From Pseudoips prasinana (Eukaryota; Arthropoda; Insecta; Lepidoptera; Nolidae), in NCBI GenBank assembly GCA_951640165.1, contig OX621254.1, positions 20,682,001 through 20,746,000 on the forward strand: DNA of 64,000 nucleotides, given 5' to 3'. A model generated the notes under the pieces. The model ran no database searches. It was not told the DNA's origin and saw only the letters and a program-made list of their open reading frames with translations. The first letter of the stretch is position 1, and every line of letters starts with the position of its first letter. Position numbers and translations under genes: made by a program. Below, in pieces: positions 28,174 to 38,409 of this stretch.

Positions 28174-31098
28174 TTATACACTCAAATAGTGTTCTCTGAC
28201 AAGCTTTTTGAAAGTTGCTATTGTCTGAGCACGTCTAATTACAATAGGCAAGGCATTCCAAAGTCGGGCTGCCTGCACACTTAAAGAGTTTCCCATAAAT
28301 ATAGATTTGTGCTCTGGGATATGAAGTTTTACGTTTTCTGATGATCTTAAGGATCGCAAATGCGTGTCACAAAGGAACTTGAAGCGTTCTTTTAAATATA
28401 TGGGAGTAGCAGGGTTAAAGAGAATGTTATAAAGCAAGGAAAGAATATGAGCATTCCGGCGAAGGCGAATCGGCAACCACTTGAGCTTTGTACGAAATGA
28501 GGAGACATGATCATATTTGCGAAGGCCAAATATGAACCTTATACAAAAGTTTTGAAGTCGCTCAAGCTTATCGAGTTGCTCTTCAGTAAGATCAAGATAG
28601 CTGACATCGGCGTAGTCGAGGATCGGAAGGAGAAGCGATTGAGCAAGCGCGATTTTAGTGGTAATGGGGAGAAAATTGCTCAGACGCCTAAGAGAGCCTG
28701 CTGAAGCAAATAATCTTCGGCTAACTGGTTTCAGTTGTGGGCCCCAGGATAATGAACTATCTAATACAATCCCCAAATTCTTAACTGTGTCTTTAAATGG
28801 GATAATAGTACCTTCAAATGTAATTTGTGGAAGTTGGGACATATCTATCCTAGACACCATTCGAGAGCTGCCGATGATGATGGCTTGTGTTTTTGATGGG
28901 TTAATTTTAAGACCAAAACTATGGCTCCATTCCCCTATACGAGATAAATCAGAGTTGACAACTCTGATGGTATCAGGCAGGTTTGCAAGCCGAGAATGAG
29001 AATATATTTGGAGATCGTCTGCATAAAGATGATAGGAGGAAGAAAGGTTATTTGAGATAGAATTAATAAAAATAGCAAAAAGCAATGGAGATAAAACGCC
29101 ACCCTGCGGCACACCGGCTACTGTATTGCACCACGAAGAGAAAGAGTCATCAATACGGACTCTTTGCCGGCGACCAAACAGGTAAGTGCGAAACCAATCA
29201 ATCACTGTTGGAGATATGTTGAGAGAGCTAAGAATGCCAAGAAGAATGTCAAAATCCACAGTATTGAATGCATTACTGAAGTCTAATAGGAGCAGAACTG
29301 TAAGATTTCCATTCTCCATGGCACTCCTAATGTCTTCCGTAATATTGACCAGGGCAGTGACAGTACTATGACTGGGACGAAAACCGGATTGCATTGGATT
29401 TAGGAGATTATTTTTGCAAACAAAGGAATGAAGCTGTCTATGGACCAGACGCTCAAGGACTTTGGAGAGGAACGGGAGGATGGATATAGGACGGTAATCA
29501 GCAAAAGCGGTGGGATTTTTGGTTTTTGGTACAGGAGTGATTTGAGCTTCCTTCCATGAGGAAGGAAAACATCCACTGGACAAGGAGCAATTAAAAATAT
29601 GACATAAGACGTGAAGGATTTCGTCAAGGATAGGAATGATCATATTACGGCTGACATTGTCACTACCGACTGCATTAGACGATATTGACAGAATGCTTTT
29701 CTTAACATCACAAGCAGTGAGTTGATTAAAAAGGAAAGGTGAGTGATCAGGAGTTGGAAGCGATGAAAGATGTGTCAAAGTGTTTGTTTTGGCTGTTCTG
29801 TTACATACAGCTGAAGATGAGAAATGAGCATTAAGGGCGTGAGTATCCAAAGGTTTAGGAAGTGTATCTTGGCACTTTCCAACCCCCAGTGATCTTAAAA
29901 ATTTCCAGATTTTAGCTGGTTCACCGTTCTCAACGGATTTGTGGATATGTTGGCGTTGGGCAGTCCTACACATCTTGTTGCAGTGATTACGAATCTCGAT
30001 ATATTTTTCGCGGTTGATATCCGATCCTCTGCACTTAAATTTTTGTTTTGCCACAGCTTTACGCGCCATGACCTTTCTGATACTGTCTGTCAACCACGGC
30101 GCTGGAAAGTGTTTTATTTTTATTGCTCGTATAGGGGCATGTATGTCATAGAGCTGAGTAATCTTCTCATTAAAAATGTTAACCTTGTTATCAATGGAGT
30201 TAGTCTTGAACAGTGAACTCCAATCAATACAACGAGCCGATTCTAATAGCTTTTCTACCTTCATACCACTAAAATTGCGCTGTAGAATAAATTTCGACTT
30301 AGCTTTGGGAGGGCGAACTTCATAAGAAGTAAAAATTAGATCGTGGTATGAAAACCCGTCAGCTGAACATTGGCCATGCTTAGTGACATGATCGTTAGAA
30401 GAAATGATAATAAGATCAAGTAATGATGGAACAGAGTTTGGAAAATGATGAGTGGCACTTAGTGGAAGACAGCAAAGATTAAGAGATTCAAAAACTGACA
30501 AAAGAGTAGAAGCGCGAGAGTCTTTTTTGAGGAGGCAGGTATTAAAATCACCCATAAGAATAGTATGACTGTAAGAAGGGGTAAGATTAACAAGAAGTGT
30601 TTCTAGAGAGGAGAAGTAATTGATACGGAGGGAAGGGCAATAGTAAACACCAAGTAATAGCTTCGTGTGGTGTAGCTCAACCTCAATAAAAAGGTGTTCA
30701 CCGGCGTTTGACAGAGGCGGCTGCGGTGACGTATTAACTATTTTAAAATTTATATAATTACGCAGATATATTGCTACGCCACCACCAGCCCTAAGCACAC
30801 GGTCATTTCGTATAAGGCTAAAGCCTGGTAAAGTGTACGAAGCAGAGGGAAGGCAAGGCTTTAACCAAGATTCAGATATTAAGATGGCATGGATATTCTT
30901 ACAGTCAAAGTTTGCCAGCAAATCGGGATAATGTGCTGGAATGCTTTGGGCATTTATGTGGACAACATTGAAATTCTTAGGAACATCAGAAAAATGAGAG
31001 ACAAGAGTCTCACCAAGAGATGGAATTGAAATAAAGCTAGCATCACTATCTGCTGAAAAAAAACTACCAGTATCGCTATCGTATTCACAGTCTAACAT
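28174..31098 (-). CDS. LINE ORF2: AP endonuclease and reverse transcriptase, intact
   Basis: A 974-codon open frame. Endonuclease (residues about 45-260): VVHINAQSIPAHYPDL, ISESWLKPCL (Glu), GGGVAIYLRN, GVYYCPSLR, LMGDFNTCLL (Asp), SLLDLIII and SYHDLIF. The last motif has YHD where SDH is usual, but the catalytic His is kept. RT (about 480-760): DYRPISILPFLSKVLERLVH, LLLLDFSNAFNTVDFD (Asp), GVPQGGVLSPLLFAIFIN and LYADDLQIYS (catalytic YADD). The C-terminal domain ends KKLVREHYLSV. It would nick target DNA and copy the element RNA by target-primed reverse transcription. Length and domain order are complete for the family. Confidence 0.9.
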   Translation of the reverse strand: MLDCEYDSDTGSFFSADSDASFISIPSLGETLVSHFSDVPKNFNVVHINAQSIPAHYPDLLANFDCKNIHAILISESWLKPCLPSASYTLPGFSLIRNDRVLRAGGGVAIYLRNYINFKIVNTSPQPPLSNAGEHLFIEVELHHTKLLLGVYYCPSLRINYFSSLETLLVNLTPSYSHTILMGDFNTCLLKKDSRASTLLSVFESLNLCCLPLSATHHFPNSVPSLLDLIIISSNDHVTKHGQCSADGFSYHDLIFTSYEVRPPKAKSKFILQRNFSGMKVEKLLESARCIDWSSLFKTNSIDNKVNIFNEKITQLYDIHAPIRAIKIKHFPAPWLTDSIRKVMARKAVAKQKFKCRGSDINREKYIEIRNHCNKMCRTAQRQHIHKSVENGEPAKIWKFLRSLGVGKCQDTLPKPLDTHALNAHFSSSAVCNRTAKTNTLTHLSSLPTPDHSPFLFNQLTACDVKKSILSISSNAVGSDNVSRNMIIPILDEILHVLCHIFNCSLSSGCFPSSWKEAQITPVPKTKNPTAFADYRPISILPFLSKVLERLVHRQLHSFVCKNNLLNPMQSGFRPSHSTVTALVNITEDIRSAMENGNLTVLLLLDFSNAFNTVDFDILLGILSSLNISPTVIDWFRTYLFGRRQRVRIDDSFSSWCNTVAGVPQGGVLSPLLFAIFINSISNNLSSSYHLYADDLQIYSHSRLANLPDTIRVVNSDLSRIGEWSHSFGLKINPSKTQAIIIGSSRMVSRIDMSQLPQITFEGTIIPFKDTVKNLGIVLDSSLSWGPQLKPVSRRLFASAGSLRRLSNFLPITTKIALAQSLLLPILDYADVSYLDLTEEQLDKLERLQNFCIRFIFGLRKYDHVSSFRTKLKWLPIRLRRNAHILSLLYNILFNPATPIYLKERFKFLCDTHLRSLRSSENVKLHIPEHKSIFMGNSLSVQAARLWNALPIVIRRAQTIATFKKLVREHYLSV

Positions 31099-31669
31099 AA
31101 ATTAATATTTATTTAAAGTTCTAACAGTAAAAATATTATTTAATATAATATTTTCTCAAAAAGATCCACCTGCCAGTGTCTAGAAATAACAATAACAGGC
31201 AAATAACAAATGTTAAAATAAATATAGTCTCTATGGCAAATGAAAACAGCTAGTTACATAATCTTTGAGAAAAAAAAAGGAGCAAATAACAAAAAAAAAT
31301 ATATATTATTTGAGACAAAGAGGAGAGTAAAAATAAATATATTATGTTTATTTTATTTTACGCTGACAATAACAGTTTTAGGAAACGAACCAAAAATAAA
31401 TTACGTTAAATGTCATCCAATAATCTACTATCAGCGCAAAATAAATAATTACTGTTTCCACTCACCCCGCAGCCCACTCCATGCGTTCATAGACAAAAAG
31501 TAAATGCAACAAAAACGTAGTTTACAAGCATGGAACGTGCATCTAAATCTAAAACTTAACTTTGACTTTACATTACACTGACAAATTACGTAAATTGACA
31601 ACAAAGTACATAATTATTATTTAGTTTGATGAGGGTGCGTGAAGAGAATGAATGTTTAACAAGAAGATT
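31099..31669 (-). other. Inter-ORF spacer of the CR1-like LINE
   Basis: About 570 bp of AT-rich DNA lies between the end of ORF1 and the start of ORF2. It has no coding trace on the minus strand. This is longer than the usual LINE spacer or overlap and may hold an unrecognised insertion or an internal promoter/leader. Confidence 0.5.
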
Positions 31670-32422
31670 TCACTTTTTAGCGGCCGTATTTCTTTTTGGC
31701 CTCTGCGCGATGGGTTTACCGACCTCTGGTTGCTTTGAAACGTCTATGCTCGATGTCTTGGAAGCCTCTGCGATCTTATATACATCCTGTATTGTAGTGA
31801 CACGGTGTCGTACGCTATCCTTATCAACTATGAAGACTTGGCCACCTTTAGAAAAACAGTTCGACAAGCCGAATGTCTCACGCCCTAATACAAACGCGGA
31901 GTGCCGAGTTTTTGTGAGAAACTCCGAAATAGTTACTCCCGTTCCTTTCAATTTAGTTTTGGAGAACCAGGCCTTATCTCGGAGTGCCGTAGCTTCAAAT
32001 TTACATAGAATTGGCCGAGGTCTTGAGGATCCACTTTGACGACCCATGCGATGGCACCGCCTTATATCCTTGGCAGAAAAATCAGATATGTCAAGCTGAG
32101 TACGAACAACATTCGTCACCGCCTGAACTACGTCCTCCTCCTTGTCTTCGGTGATCCCATGCAGCAACAGAATCTTCCTTCGCCCTTTCATCTCAAGATT
32201 GTCAATATTGCGAGCCAGTATATCTACCTGTTTTTGCAAGATTTCGAGTGTTCTCAAGAACTGCTGTTTGAAAGCCCCAAAGTCAGCTGCTATTGTACCA
32301 ACAGTAGCTGTATCCTTACTCGAGGATGCCTTTTGCAGCTGCTCTTCAACACTGGCACACTTTTTATAGAACTCCTCTCTCAAACTGGACACAGAATCTT
32401 GCACTGTAACTGCCATTTCCAA
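31670..32422 (-). CDS. LINE ORF1 protein, coiled coil plus RRM-like domain
   Basis: A 250-codon open frame starting MEMAVTVQDSVSSLREEFYK. Residues about 1-85 form a strong heptad pattern (coiled-coil trimerisation region). Residues about 88-200 read RRKILLLHGITEDKEEDVVQ, RRCHRMGRQ and ISEFLTKTRHSAF, matching the RRM-like and C-terminal domains of L1-type ORF1 proteins, which bind RNA and act as chaperones. The tail is Lys/Arg-rich (RPKRNTAAKK). It lies upstream of the intact ORF2 on the same strand. No lesion seen. Confidence 0.8.
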   Translation of the reverse strand: MEMAVTVQDSVSSLREEFYKKCASVEEQLQKASSSKDTATVGTIAADFGAFKQQFLRTLEILQKQVDILARNIDNLEMKGRRKILLLHGITEDKEEDVVQAVTNVVRTQLDISDFSAKDIRRCHRMGRQSGSSRPRPILCKFEATALRDKAWFSKTKLKGTGVTISEFLTKTRHSAFVLGRETFGLSNCFSKGGQVFIVDKDSVRHRVTTIQDVYKIAEASKTSSIDVSKQPEVGKPIAQRPKRNTAAKK

Positions 32423-32592
32423 GTCACAATGTATCTTATGTTGCAGTGGAAATTAAGTGGAATTTATTATTTAACTGGCAGGTGGGTCACTTTGATATTA
32501 ATATTTTTTCATTGAAATATTAAAATTAGTTAAATATATCATTTAAATTAAAATATAATACAGAGCACAATTTTTGCTACTACTTGTCACAA

Positions 32593-32940
32593 CTACCCAC
32601 AGCAGAAAAAATACACAGACAGCTGTCTTTTGTGATAAACATCATTCGTCTGTGTATTTGGGCAATAATCTATGCACACCGCTTCCATAGCATGAGTAGA
32701 ATCTCTACAATGGATTCGAGCTATCCGTTTTCGGTTATAAAAAGTCTCAGCTTTTAGTAAGTGCAATTTCTTCTTAGTGTTAAGTTTCAGAATATTCTTA
32801 TTGAGGACTGATACACGCTGTGAATCAGCAATTGCTTTTTCAGTTTCCATAGCTTCTAGATTTACCTTGAACTTATCGCATACACTACAAGTGTCAGTGC
32901 GAGGATAGCCGAATTATCATTCCATAATATCTGTGCATAA
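32593..32940 (-). pseudogene. DUF7869-like gene, 5' part
   Basis: Minus-strand trace GYPRTDTCSVCDKFKV near 32915-32870, then METEKAIADSQRV, LHLLKAETFYNRKRIARIHC and NTQTNDVYHKRQLSVY ending near 32620, where the LINE begins. The next expected segment, FNVHVPN, is found at 27858 on the far side of the LINE. An acceptor-like TGCACAG precedes the trace near 32935. The CxxC in TCSVC is retained. Confidence 0.65.
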
Positions 32941-33282
32941 CATAATTAAACGTCTTACCTCTTCATAATGGATAGCCGGTTTGAAAAAATATAATAAAAT
33001 AATATAATAAATATTTTATAGCAAAGTGATCTAAGCATGAGCCACTTTGATGGGTTGGGTAATTATGGGCTGCTAAGAATACGTGAAATGCACAAATATT
33101 CAGATAATTCTGCACATGAGCACTCCTTTTATTTTAGTACTATTAATATTTACAACTATAACTGTTACTACAGGACCCGGCGATAAATATTGCACATCGA
33201 CATTTGGAAAGAGACAATCGGCCAACCTCGGCCCCGTAGAGCGTTATCTCTGTCGCACGAAATACAAACAGTCTGGTATCTA
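32941..33282. other. No gene seen
   Basis: AT-rich to about 33080, then mixed composition. A short plus-strand frame at 33083-33307 has no recognisable content. Confidence 0.4.
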
Positions 33283-33503
33283 TAAAGGTGGGTACAGATT
33301 GGTGTAATGCAACATGTAATGTAATATTCTGCCTTACATTGCATGTTCCCTGCTGCCTTGGACGTGTGGCGCGCGCGGTACACGCATTGACTACGAATCA
33401 GAACGAGAACATCTGTTCCCGCATATCGTTAACACTAGCCCTCGTCACACGTGTTCTCTTCTTTGCTCACATCACTCTACTTAAGTCGATATACTTACGA
33501 ATC

Positions 33504-33912
33504 ATGGAGTCTGAAGACAGGCTTCTTGCTCTGACGATTATCAGTGCTTCATTGTTAATCATTCATCAACTTTTAAAAGAACGCCAAAGACCCCGACGTT
33601 GGTGGCGCACAGAATTATATAAACGGAGAGAAGGCAGAGAACTGCTTACAGATATGAATTTCCAGCATATAAGTGGCCAATACAAAAGTTTTACGCGGAT
33701 GACGCCAACAGACTTTGAAAATTTACTCGCGATAGTCGCACCAAGAAAAAGTCGAAAATATTCAAATTTAAGAACTTCAACTTCGATTTTTAAGCTCCGG
33801 GGACTCTTACACAAGTCTACAGTATACATTTAGAGTATCTAAACAATCTATAAGTGGAATTGTTCCTGAAGTGTGCTCTGCTATAACTGAAGAATTAAAA
33901 GAAAACATTAAG
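33504..33912 (+). pseudogene. Harbinger-2 transposase, first exon
   Basis: Starts MESEDRLLALTIISASLLII, then RRWWRTELYKRREGRELLTD, FQHISGQYKSFTRMTPTDFE and NLLAIVAPR. A deletion with frameshift near 33780-33800 removes the SERLAxTLRFLATG segment; the new frame resumes with DSYTSLQYTFRVSKQSISGI, VPEVC and ENIK, ending at a donor AAGGTACGTA (33911-33920). N-terminal half of a HARBI1-type nuclease, inactive. Confidence 0.8.
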
Positions 33913-33948
33913 GTACGTATAATCAAAATCTTTATTTTTCTTTTTTAA

Positions 33949-34465
33949 CTAAATTAAATCAGTAAAATCATCTATAGAAGAGTGCTGTGAGTCTTGTGAA
34001 GAGAACGACAAAGGCTGCTGGTTGATTGCGTAGTTAGCAGCGTCTATATTTTCTGCTGTGGTATAACCGTAGGATACTGAAGTTGAGGGACGATTAGAGT
34101 ATGGTTCTGTATAAGCATTTGGTTGATTTTGGCAAGATTCATAATATCCCCTGTCGGTTTTCATTATAATTTCTAATATTGCGTGTTCAACCGAAGTCCT
34201 AGTCTGAGAGGAATAGTTACTCATTTTAGCTCCTATAAATGAAACACTTTTTGTTAAGTCAGGAATGCTTGATGAACTGTCCAATTTCTGTGCAGTTGTT
34301 TTCAATATCCCCACTATATCGGTAAGAAGAACAATGTTTTCGTCTCTTCTGGATCGTTTCGCTTCCTTTAGACCATGCTCATCTGGTGGTGCTGGAGGGG
34401 TGAACTCATGTTGCGTGGCTTCGGTGGCATTGTTTTTGGAGACTGAGCGTTGAATGGACTTCTGG
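33949..34465 (-). pseudogene. Harbinger-2 MADF-type partner, C-terminal exon
   Basis: Open on the minus strand from about 34465 (SVSKNNATEATQHEFTPPAP, EAKRSRRDENIVLL) through GILKTTAQKLDSSSSI and TSVEHAILEIIMKTDRGYYE to a Ser/Gln-rich tail ending SSIDDFTDLI and a stop at 33949. This is the same tail organisation as at 50765-51244 (ending DWDIQDLI). It lies antisense within the transposase intron, 36 bp after the donor. The N-terminal MADF exon was not found. It is marked a pseudogene because the rest of the gene is missing, though this exon is open. Confidence 0.7.
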
Positions 34466-34852
34466 AAATAATTATAATGTATGCATTGGATGATGACACC
34501 AATCCTGCATGCTGCTCCAAATTCTTCTGAAGAATTTTACACCAGATGCCATGTGCGAACACGAAATGTCGTGGAACGTTGTTTTGGAGTTCTGAAGTCC
34601 CGTTTCCGCTGCCTATTGGCACACAGAGTTATGCATTATGACCCTGCAAAGGCCGGAAAAATATTCAATGCATGTGCAGTACTGCACAACTTGATTAATG
34701 ATCCATCATTTCCCATCGAAGATGATGAGTTAGAAAGGGATAATCGACGTCAGCCTCCTCATGATGCCCTGGCAAGAGACAATACTAGTGGAGGAAGGAC
34801 TAATGTGGTCCAAAGATTATGGGCTGGACGACAACGTGAGTTTTTTTATTAA
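34466..34852 (+). pseudogene. Harbinger-2 transposase, C-terminal exon
   Basis: Reads MTPILHAAPNSSEEFYTRCH, RNVVERCFGVLKSRFRCLLA (Glu of the DDE triad in VERCFG) and NACAVLHNLIND, then an acidic/basic tail to RQREFFY. The segment with DGKH and the middle Asp is deleted, so two of three catalytic residues are gone. A donor-like CAACGTGAGT at 34832-34841 suggests a further exon (see 35231). Confidence 0.8.
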
Positions 34853-34899
34853 ATTAATTTTAAGACTTCTCAAATATAGAGATCTTAGTAGCAGCTCGT

Positions 34900-35048
34900 A
34901 GTTGGAAATTGTATACAATAACGGCTATAGGCTTGCCTCCTATTACTTATGGGACCTAAACACATAGCCGCATAAATGTGGGTGATATTGACCTCTGCCT
35001 TCACCTTCAGTTAATACAGGCGTGAAGCCTTGTTATGTTATGTTAAGG
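34900..35048 (+). repeat. Retroposon-like repeat with (TTATG)n tail
   Basis: Contains GGCTTGCCTCCTATTACTTA, GACCTCTGCCTTCACCTTCA and AATACAGGCGTGAAGC, then TTATGTTATGTTA. I know this combination as a dispersed repeat in moth DNA. It lies in the last intron of Harbinger-2. Confidence 0.5.
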
Positions 35049-35269
35049 AAGGAAATGAAAAATAACTAATACCGTATGGATAAATGAAAGTATAATAATA
35101 ATAGGAAGAAACAATAATCACTCTTATACTAAATTAGGAAATAGTATTTACATCTAATTTTTTAACAATTCACTCATTATTAGAACAAATTCAGTACACA
35201 TTATATTAATGGTTTATCATTTATTACAGATTGAAGAATTACCAACAACACCATCAAACTCAAGGACAA

Positions 35270-36798
35270 AGACTCCAATAAACCTAAGATGAAATACTTA
35301 AGTTATAATGTATGTATTTATAATAAGCTTGTGTGTTAATATTTTACCTAAAATATTATCTATGATAATATTCTATCTAAAATATTAAGTATTAAGTAAA
35401 ATATTATCTTAAGTTAGATTATGATGTAAGTATTTAATAAGCTTGTATGTTATTATGTTTTGGTATAAGCCTGAAATAATTATATTATGTAAGTGGACTT
35501 GAAAGGTCCTTGAAATGTAAATAAAATACCTACTTAAGTTAACTACTATTTACTGTTATTTAAATAGTTTACCTAAAGTATTGTACAATATTATCTTAAG
35601 TTAGGTGGTAATGTATGTATTTAATATGCTAGCATGTAAATATTTTACCTAAAGTATTAAGTAAAATATTATCTTAAGTTAGATTATGATGTAAGCATTT
35701 AATAAGCTTGTATGTTATTATGTTTTGGTATAAACCTGAAATAATTATAATTATGTAAGTGGACTTGAAAGGTCCTTGAAATGTAAATAAAATACCTACT
35801 TAAGTTGAACTACTATTTACTGTTATTTAAATAGTTTACCTAAAGTATTGTACAATATTATCTTAAGTTAGTTGGTAATGTATGTATTTAATATGCTAGC
35901 ATGTAAATATTTTAACTAAAGTATTAAGTAAAATATTATCTTAAGTTAGATTATGATGTAAGTATTTAATAAGCTTGTATGTTATTATGTTTTGGTATAA
36001 GCCTGAAATAATTATATTATGTAAGTGGAATTGAAAGGGCCTTGAAATGTAAATAAAATACCTACTTAAGTTGAACTACTATTTACTGTTATTTAAATAG
36101 TTTACCTAAAGTATTGTACAATATTATCTTAAGTTAGGTGGTAATGTATGTATTTAATATGCTAGCATGTAAATATTTTACCTAAAGTATTAAGTAAAAT
36201 ATTATCTTAAGTTAGATTATGATGTAAGCATTTAATAAGCTTGTATGTTATTATGTTTTGGTATAAACCTGAAATAATTATATTATGTAAGTGGACTTGA
36301 AAGGTCCTTGAAATGTAAATAAAATACCTACTTAAGTTGAACTACTATTTACTGTTATTTAAATAGTTTACCTAAAGTATTGTACAATATTATCTTAAGT
36401 TAGTTGGTAATGTATGTATTTAATATGCTAGCATGTAAATATTTTAACTAAAGTATTAAGTAAAATATTATCTTAAGTTAGATTATGATGTAAGTATTTA
36501 ATAAGCTTGTATGTTATTATGTTTTGGTATTATACCTGAAATAATTATATTATGTAAGTGGACTTGAAAGGTCCTTGAAATGTAAATAAAATACCTACTT
36601 AAGTTGAACTACTATTTACTGTTATTTAAATAGTTTACCTAAAGTATTGTACAATATTATCTTAAGTTAGTTGGTAATGTATGTATTTAATATGCTAGCA
36701 TGTAAATATTTTACCTAAAGTATTAAGTAAAATATTATCTCAAGTTAGATTATGATGTAAGTATTTAATAAGCTTGTATGTTATTATGTTTTGGTATA
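35270..36798. repeat. Tandem repeat array, about 266-bp unit, five full units plus partials
   Basis: The anchor GATTATGATGTAAG occurs at 35417, 35682, 35949, 36215, 36481 and 36748, spacing 265-267 bp. Each unit contains two diverged half-copies (around TTACCTAAAGTATT and CTTAAGTTAG) plus a spacer with TGGACTTGAAAGGTCCTTGA. Variant bases alternate between successive units (GTAAGCATTT versus GTAAGTATTT; AAACCTG versus AAGCCTG), indicating a 532-bp dimer was the amplified unit for the first four. Array is AT-rich and non-coding. It ends at a Tc1 element. Confidence 0.9.
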
Positions 36799-38390
36799 CA
36801 CACATCAACAAAGTCTAGGGATACGTTATTTTGAAATCAAACATGGCTTTATTGTTTAAAACCTATTTAGTTTCCTTAAAAAGTTTATTTACAGATTTAA
36901 ACCTTGTCTATTCTTTATTCAAAATTTAAAAATTAAAATGAGAAACAAATGAAAACACGCAAAGCACAGCGCAATCTTGAGTTGTATCTAATTTCAAGAA
37001 GTTGCATTAAAATTTTTTTTGCGTGTTAATTGAAGAAAACCTGATAAATTGTTTTATTTTCTTTTCTCAATTGGTTGTGTAAGCTTTTTAGCGTCATGCC
37101 ACGCCATCATTTGAGTCGAGATGAAATGTTACGGGCAGTTGGCATGTTACAAAACGGTGCTATTCAACGCGTCGTTGCTGAGTCTCTGGGCACAAGCCAA
37201 AATGTGGTATCCAGGCTGTGGTCACGTTATCGCGCTACTGGAGATGTGGCAGAACGGCACACAGGTAGATATCGTGTTACCACTCAGAGACAGGATCGAT
37301 TTCTCCAAATGACCGCCAGAAGACTACCCAATATCACAGCGATGCAACTAGTGCAAAGGCTCCAGGAGGGTCAGCAGCTGCTGGTGAGCGACCAAACCGT
37401 GCGAAGGAGGCTGCATGAAGTTGGTCTTCATGCTCGCAGACCGCTACGAGTCCCAGCGCTGCGACGTGGCAATCGCGGTAGGCGACTTTTATGGGCTCAA
37501 GAACATTTGACATGGAGTGATCAACAATGGTCATTGGTGCTGTTCACTGATGAGTCCCGCTATGGATTTCATCCAGATTCGAGACGAACACGCGTTTGGA
37601 GAACTCCAGGCAGGGTCAGCCGTCTCCGACATCCACAGGAGGTCCACTCTTACCAAGGCGGGACAATTATGGTGTGGGCAGGAATACGAATCGGCGGACG
37701 AACCCAACTCATTTGGATTCAGGGCAGCATGACTGCCCATAGATACCGTGAGGAGGTAGTAGAACGTGTCATTGTCCCGCTCAGGGCCCTAACGGGGCAA
37801 GAATTTCAGCTCATGCATGACAATGCACCTTCCCATACAGCGCGGCTGGTGAGGGCCGCCCTTCGAGAACACGATGTTCAGGTATTAGATTGGCCTCCAC
37901 AGTCGCCAGACTTAAACCCAATTGAACACGCCTGGGACATGTTACAGCGAAGAGCATTGAGGGATTTTCCGCCCAACTTGACAACAGAAGAACAACTTTT
38001 CGAACATTTAAAAAGAACTTGGGACTGCATACCCCAGCAAGACATTGACACCTTAATTTTAAGTATGGAAAATCGTTGCCGCTGTGTGATTAATGTTAGA
38101 GGAGGAAATACCGATTACTGATTATCAGATTTGGTAAGATTTTTATTCATTTAATTCGATTGAATAATTTTATAAGAATAAAATGTTTTTGTTCACTCAG
38201 TAATTTTCTATGGCTTAATTAATTTAAGACTTTTATTAATTAGAAAAACAAAATCGCATCGTGTTGTTAATGTTTAAATATCGGCCATGAAATTATCTTT
38301 AATTCTTCCATTTACAGTCATAACAAAATGTTTATAGTTTTCTAGATAATCAATGAAATGTTCAATATCCCTAGATTGTGTTGATGTGTG
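36799..38390 (+). mobile_element. Tc1 element, 1,592 bp, complete
   Basis: Termini CACACATCAACAAAGTCTAG (from 36799) and CACACATCAACACAATCTAG (reverse strand from 38390) match over 25 bp with two differences. Both are flanked by TA (36797-36798 and 38391-38392), the duplication made by Tc1 elements. Sequence after 38392 resembles the tandem unit after its GGTATA, so the element appears to have landed inside the 266-bp array. A single open transposase fills most of it. Confidence 0.9.
37096..38121 (+). CDS. Tc1 (DD34E) transposase, intact
   Basis: Start chosen at MPRHHLSRDEMLRAVGML (37096); an upstream in-frame ATG at 37075 would add seven residues without family support. Paired helix-turn-helix domain at residues about 1-110, linker with RHTGRYR, then the catalytic core: LVLFTDESRYGF (first Asp), FQLMHDNAPSHTAR (second Asp) and WPPQSPDLNPIEHAW (Glu). 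Counting gives 34 residues between the second Asp and the Glu, the DD34E signature. At 341 residues it is full length with no stop or shift. It would bind the inverted termini and excise and reinsert the element at TA. Confidence 0.92.
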   Translation: MPRHHLSRDEMLRAVGMLQNGAIQRVVAESLGTSQNVVSRLWSRYRATGDVAERHTGRYRVTTQRQDRFLQMTARRLPNITAMQLVQRLQEGQQLLVSDQTVRRRLHEVGLHARRPLRVPALRRGNRGRRLLWAQEHLTWSDQQWSLVLFTDESRYGFHPDSRRTRVWRTPGRVSRLRHPQEVHSYQGGTIMVWAGIRIGGRTQLIWIQGSMTAHRYREEVVERVIVPLRALTGQEFQLMHDNAPSHTARLVRAALREHDVQVLDWPPQSPDLNPIEHAWDMLQRRALRDFPPNLTTEEQLFEHLKRTWDCIPQQDIDTLILSMENRCRCVINVRGGNTDY

Positions 38391-38409
38391 TATACCTAAA
38401 TATAATCTA

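Larger units (their letters stand above)
27858..32600 (-). mobile_element. CR1-like LINE, both ORFs open
   Basis: Minus strand. The 3' end is a (GAATA)n-type tail at 27858-27885 following an AATAAA-like signal; the 5' end is near 32600, where homology to the interrupted DUF7869-like gene resumes. Total about 4.7 kb. ORF1 (31670-32422) and ORF2 (28174-31098) have no stop or shift, so this is the best candidate for a recently active retrotransposon in the window. Reading the host protein across gives almost no target duplication (about 3 bp at most). Confidence 0.85.
33286..35290. mobile_element. PIF/Harbinger element 2, internally deleted
   Basis: The left terminus AGGTGGGTACAGATTGG starts at 33286 after TAA (33283-33285), close to the right terminus of Harbinger-1. 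Plus-strand transposase pieces and a minus-strand MADF tail follow. A plausible last transposase exon lies at 35231-35292 (IEELPTTPSNSRTKTPINLR, stop). No right terminus was found; the tandem array at 35.3-36.8 kb begins where it is expected. Confidence 0.7.

Noticed and set aside
28507..30216. Plus-strand open frames inside the intact LINE ORF2
   Set aside because: They are shadows antisense to the 974-codon ORF2 and have no recognisable content.
31240..31503. 87-codon plus-strand frame in the LINE spacer
   Set aside because: Lys/Asn/Ile-rich product typical of AT-rich non-coding DNA; no motif.
35270..36798. Regularly spaced repeats that could suggest a CRISPR-like array
   Set aside because: Unit is about 266 bp with conserved 'spacers'; it is an ordinary tandem repeat in a eukaryotic genome.
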